Below are positions 6,551-6,613 of a DNA stretch of 6,613 bases, in pieces (the stretch's first letter is position 1; the number at the start of each line of letters is the position of its first letter). The stretch comes from Kiritimatiellales bacterium (GTDB lineage: Bacteria > Verrucomicrobiota > Kiritimatiellia > Kiritimatiellales > Pontiellaceae), in assembly GCA_030630445.1 (NCBI GenBank), contig DAOVNC010000202.1, positions 1 through 6,613 on the forward strand. The letters run 5' to 3'. The notes under the pieces were generated by a model. It saw only the letters and a program-made list of their open reading frames with translations, did no database searches and was not told where the DNA came from. The translations under genes and the position numbers were made by a program.

Positions 6551-6613
6551 AGTTAAGGAACTTCCCCCTCCCTCTACGGATCGTAGCTGACTAGGCTTCG
6601 TCTTTATGCAATC
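6551..6613. other. Unassigned sequence abutting the truncated acyl-CoA dehydrogenase; possible mobile-element end
   Basis: These last 63 bases match neither the acyl-CoA dehydrogenase nor any gene I recognise. They contain a C-rich run (6561-6573) and a small hairpin, CTACG at 6574-6578 with CGTAG at 6582-6586. The position right at the homology break suggests the end of an inserted element or a rearrangement junction. No transposase or intron domain can be recognised in so short a piece. Confidence 0.35.

Noticed and set aside
6359..6556. A 65-residue open frame on the plus strand at the right end
   Set aside because: It overlaps the minus-strand terminator and the acyl-CoA dehydrogenase remnant, whose conserved motif is on the other strand.
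6551..6613. 3' end of a group II intron on the minus strand
   Set aside because: The GAGGGAGGGGG stretch recalls the end of some introns, but no domain V with its paired stems is recognisable in the available bases, so I left it unassigned.

Overview
The window looks like part of a chromosome from the PVC group, most likely a Kiritimatiellota or Verrucomicrobiota member. This is inferred from a PEP-CTERM tail of the 'IPEPATLGLIG...RR' type, a secreted sulfatase carrying TSP3-like calcium repeats, a LamG-type lectin domain, an FG-GAP propeller, and C-terminal 'Y..E.(S)TNLV..W' modules common in exported proteins of these phyla. No rRNA, tRNA, CRISPR array or complete mobile element is visible.

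Layout. Positions 1-259 hold the 3' end of a PEP-CTERM protein. Positions 327-2132 encode a secreted protein with a shared N-terminal module, a putative Ig/cadherin-like domain and a LamG domain. Positions 2226-3749 encode a secreted FG-GAP/VCBS beta-propeller. Positions 3775-6147 encode a secreted sulfatase that starts with the same shared module, followed by calcium-binding repeats and a complete-looking sulfatase domain. All four genes lie on the + strand with gaps of 25-93 bases. Hairpins sit in the first two gaps, and a good intrinsic terminator follows the sulfatase (6248-6283). On the - strand, entering from the right, is the last ~37 codons of an acyl-CoA dehydrogenase (6437-6550) with its own terminator (6340-6400). 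The homology stops abruptly at about 6548, so this is probably a remnant cut by a rearrangement or insertion.

How the genes may work together. Three of the four + strand proteins share one ~170-residue N-terminal module (the first copy is cut by the window edge) joined to different C-terminal parts: a membrane/sorting anchor, a glycan-binding LamG domain, and a sulfatase. The fourth is a secreted propeller. The simplest reading is a locus for binding and desulfating a sulfated polysaccharide outside the cytoplasm, with the shared module as a common structural or docking part. The substrate and the role of the module are inference; the module sharing is read directly from the sequence.
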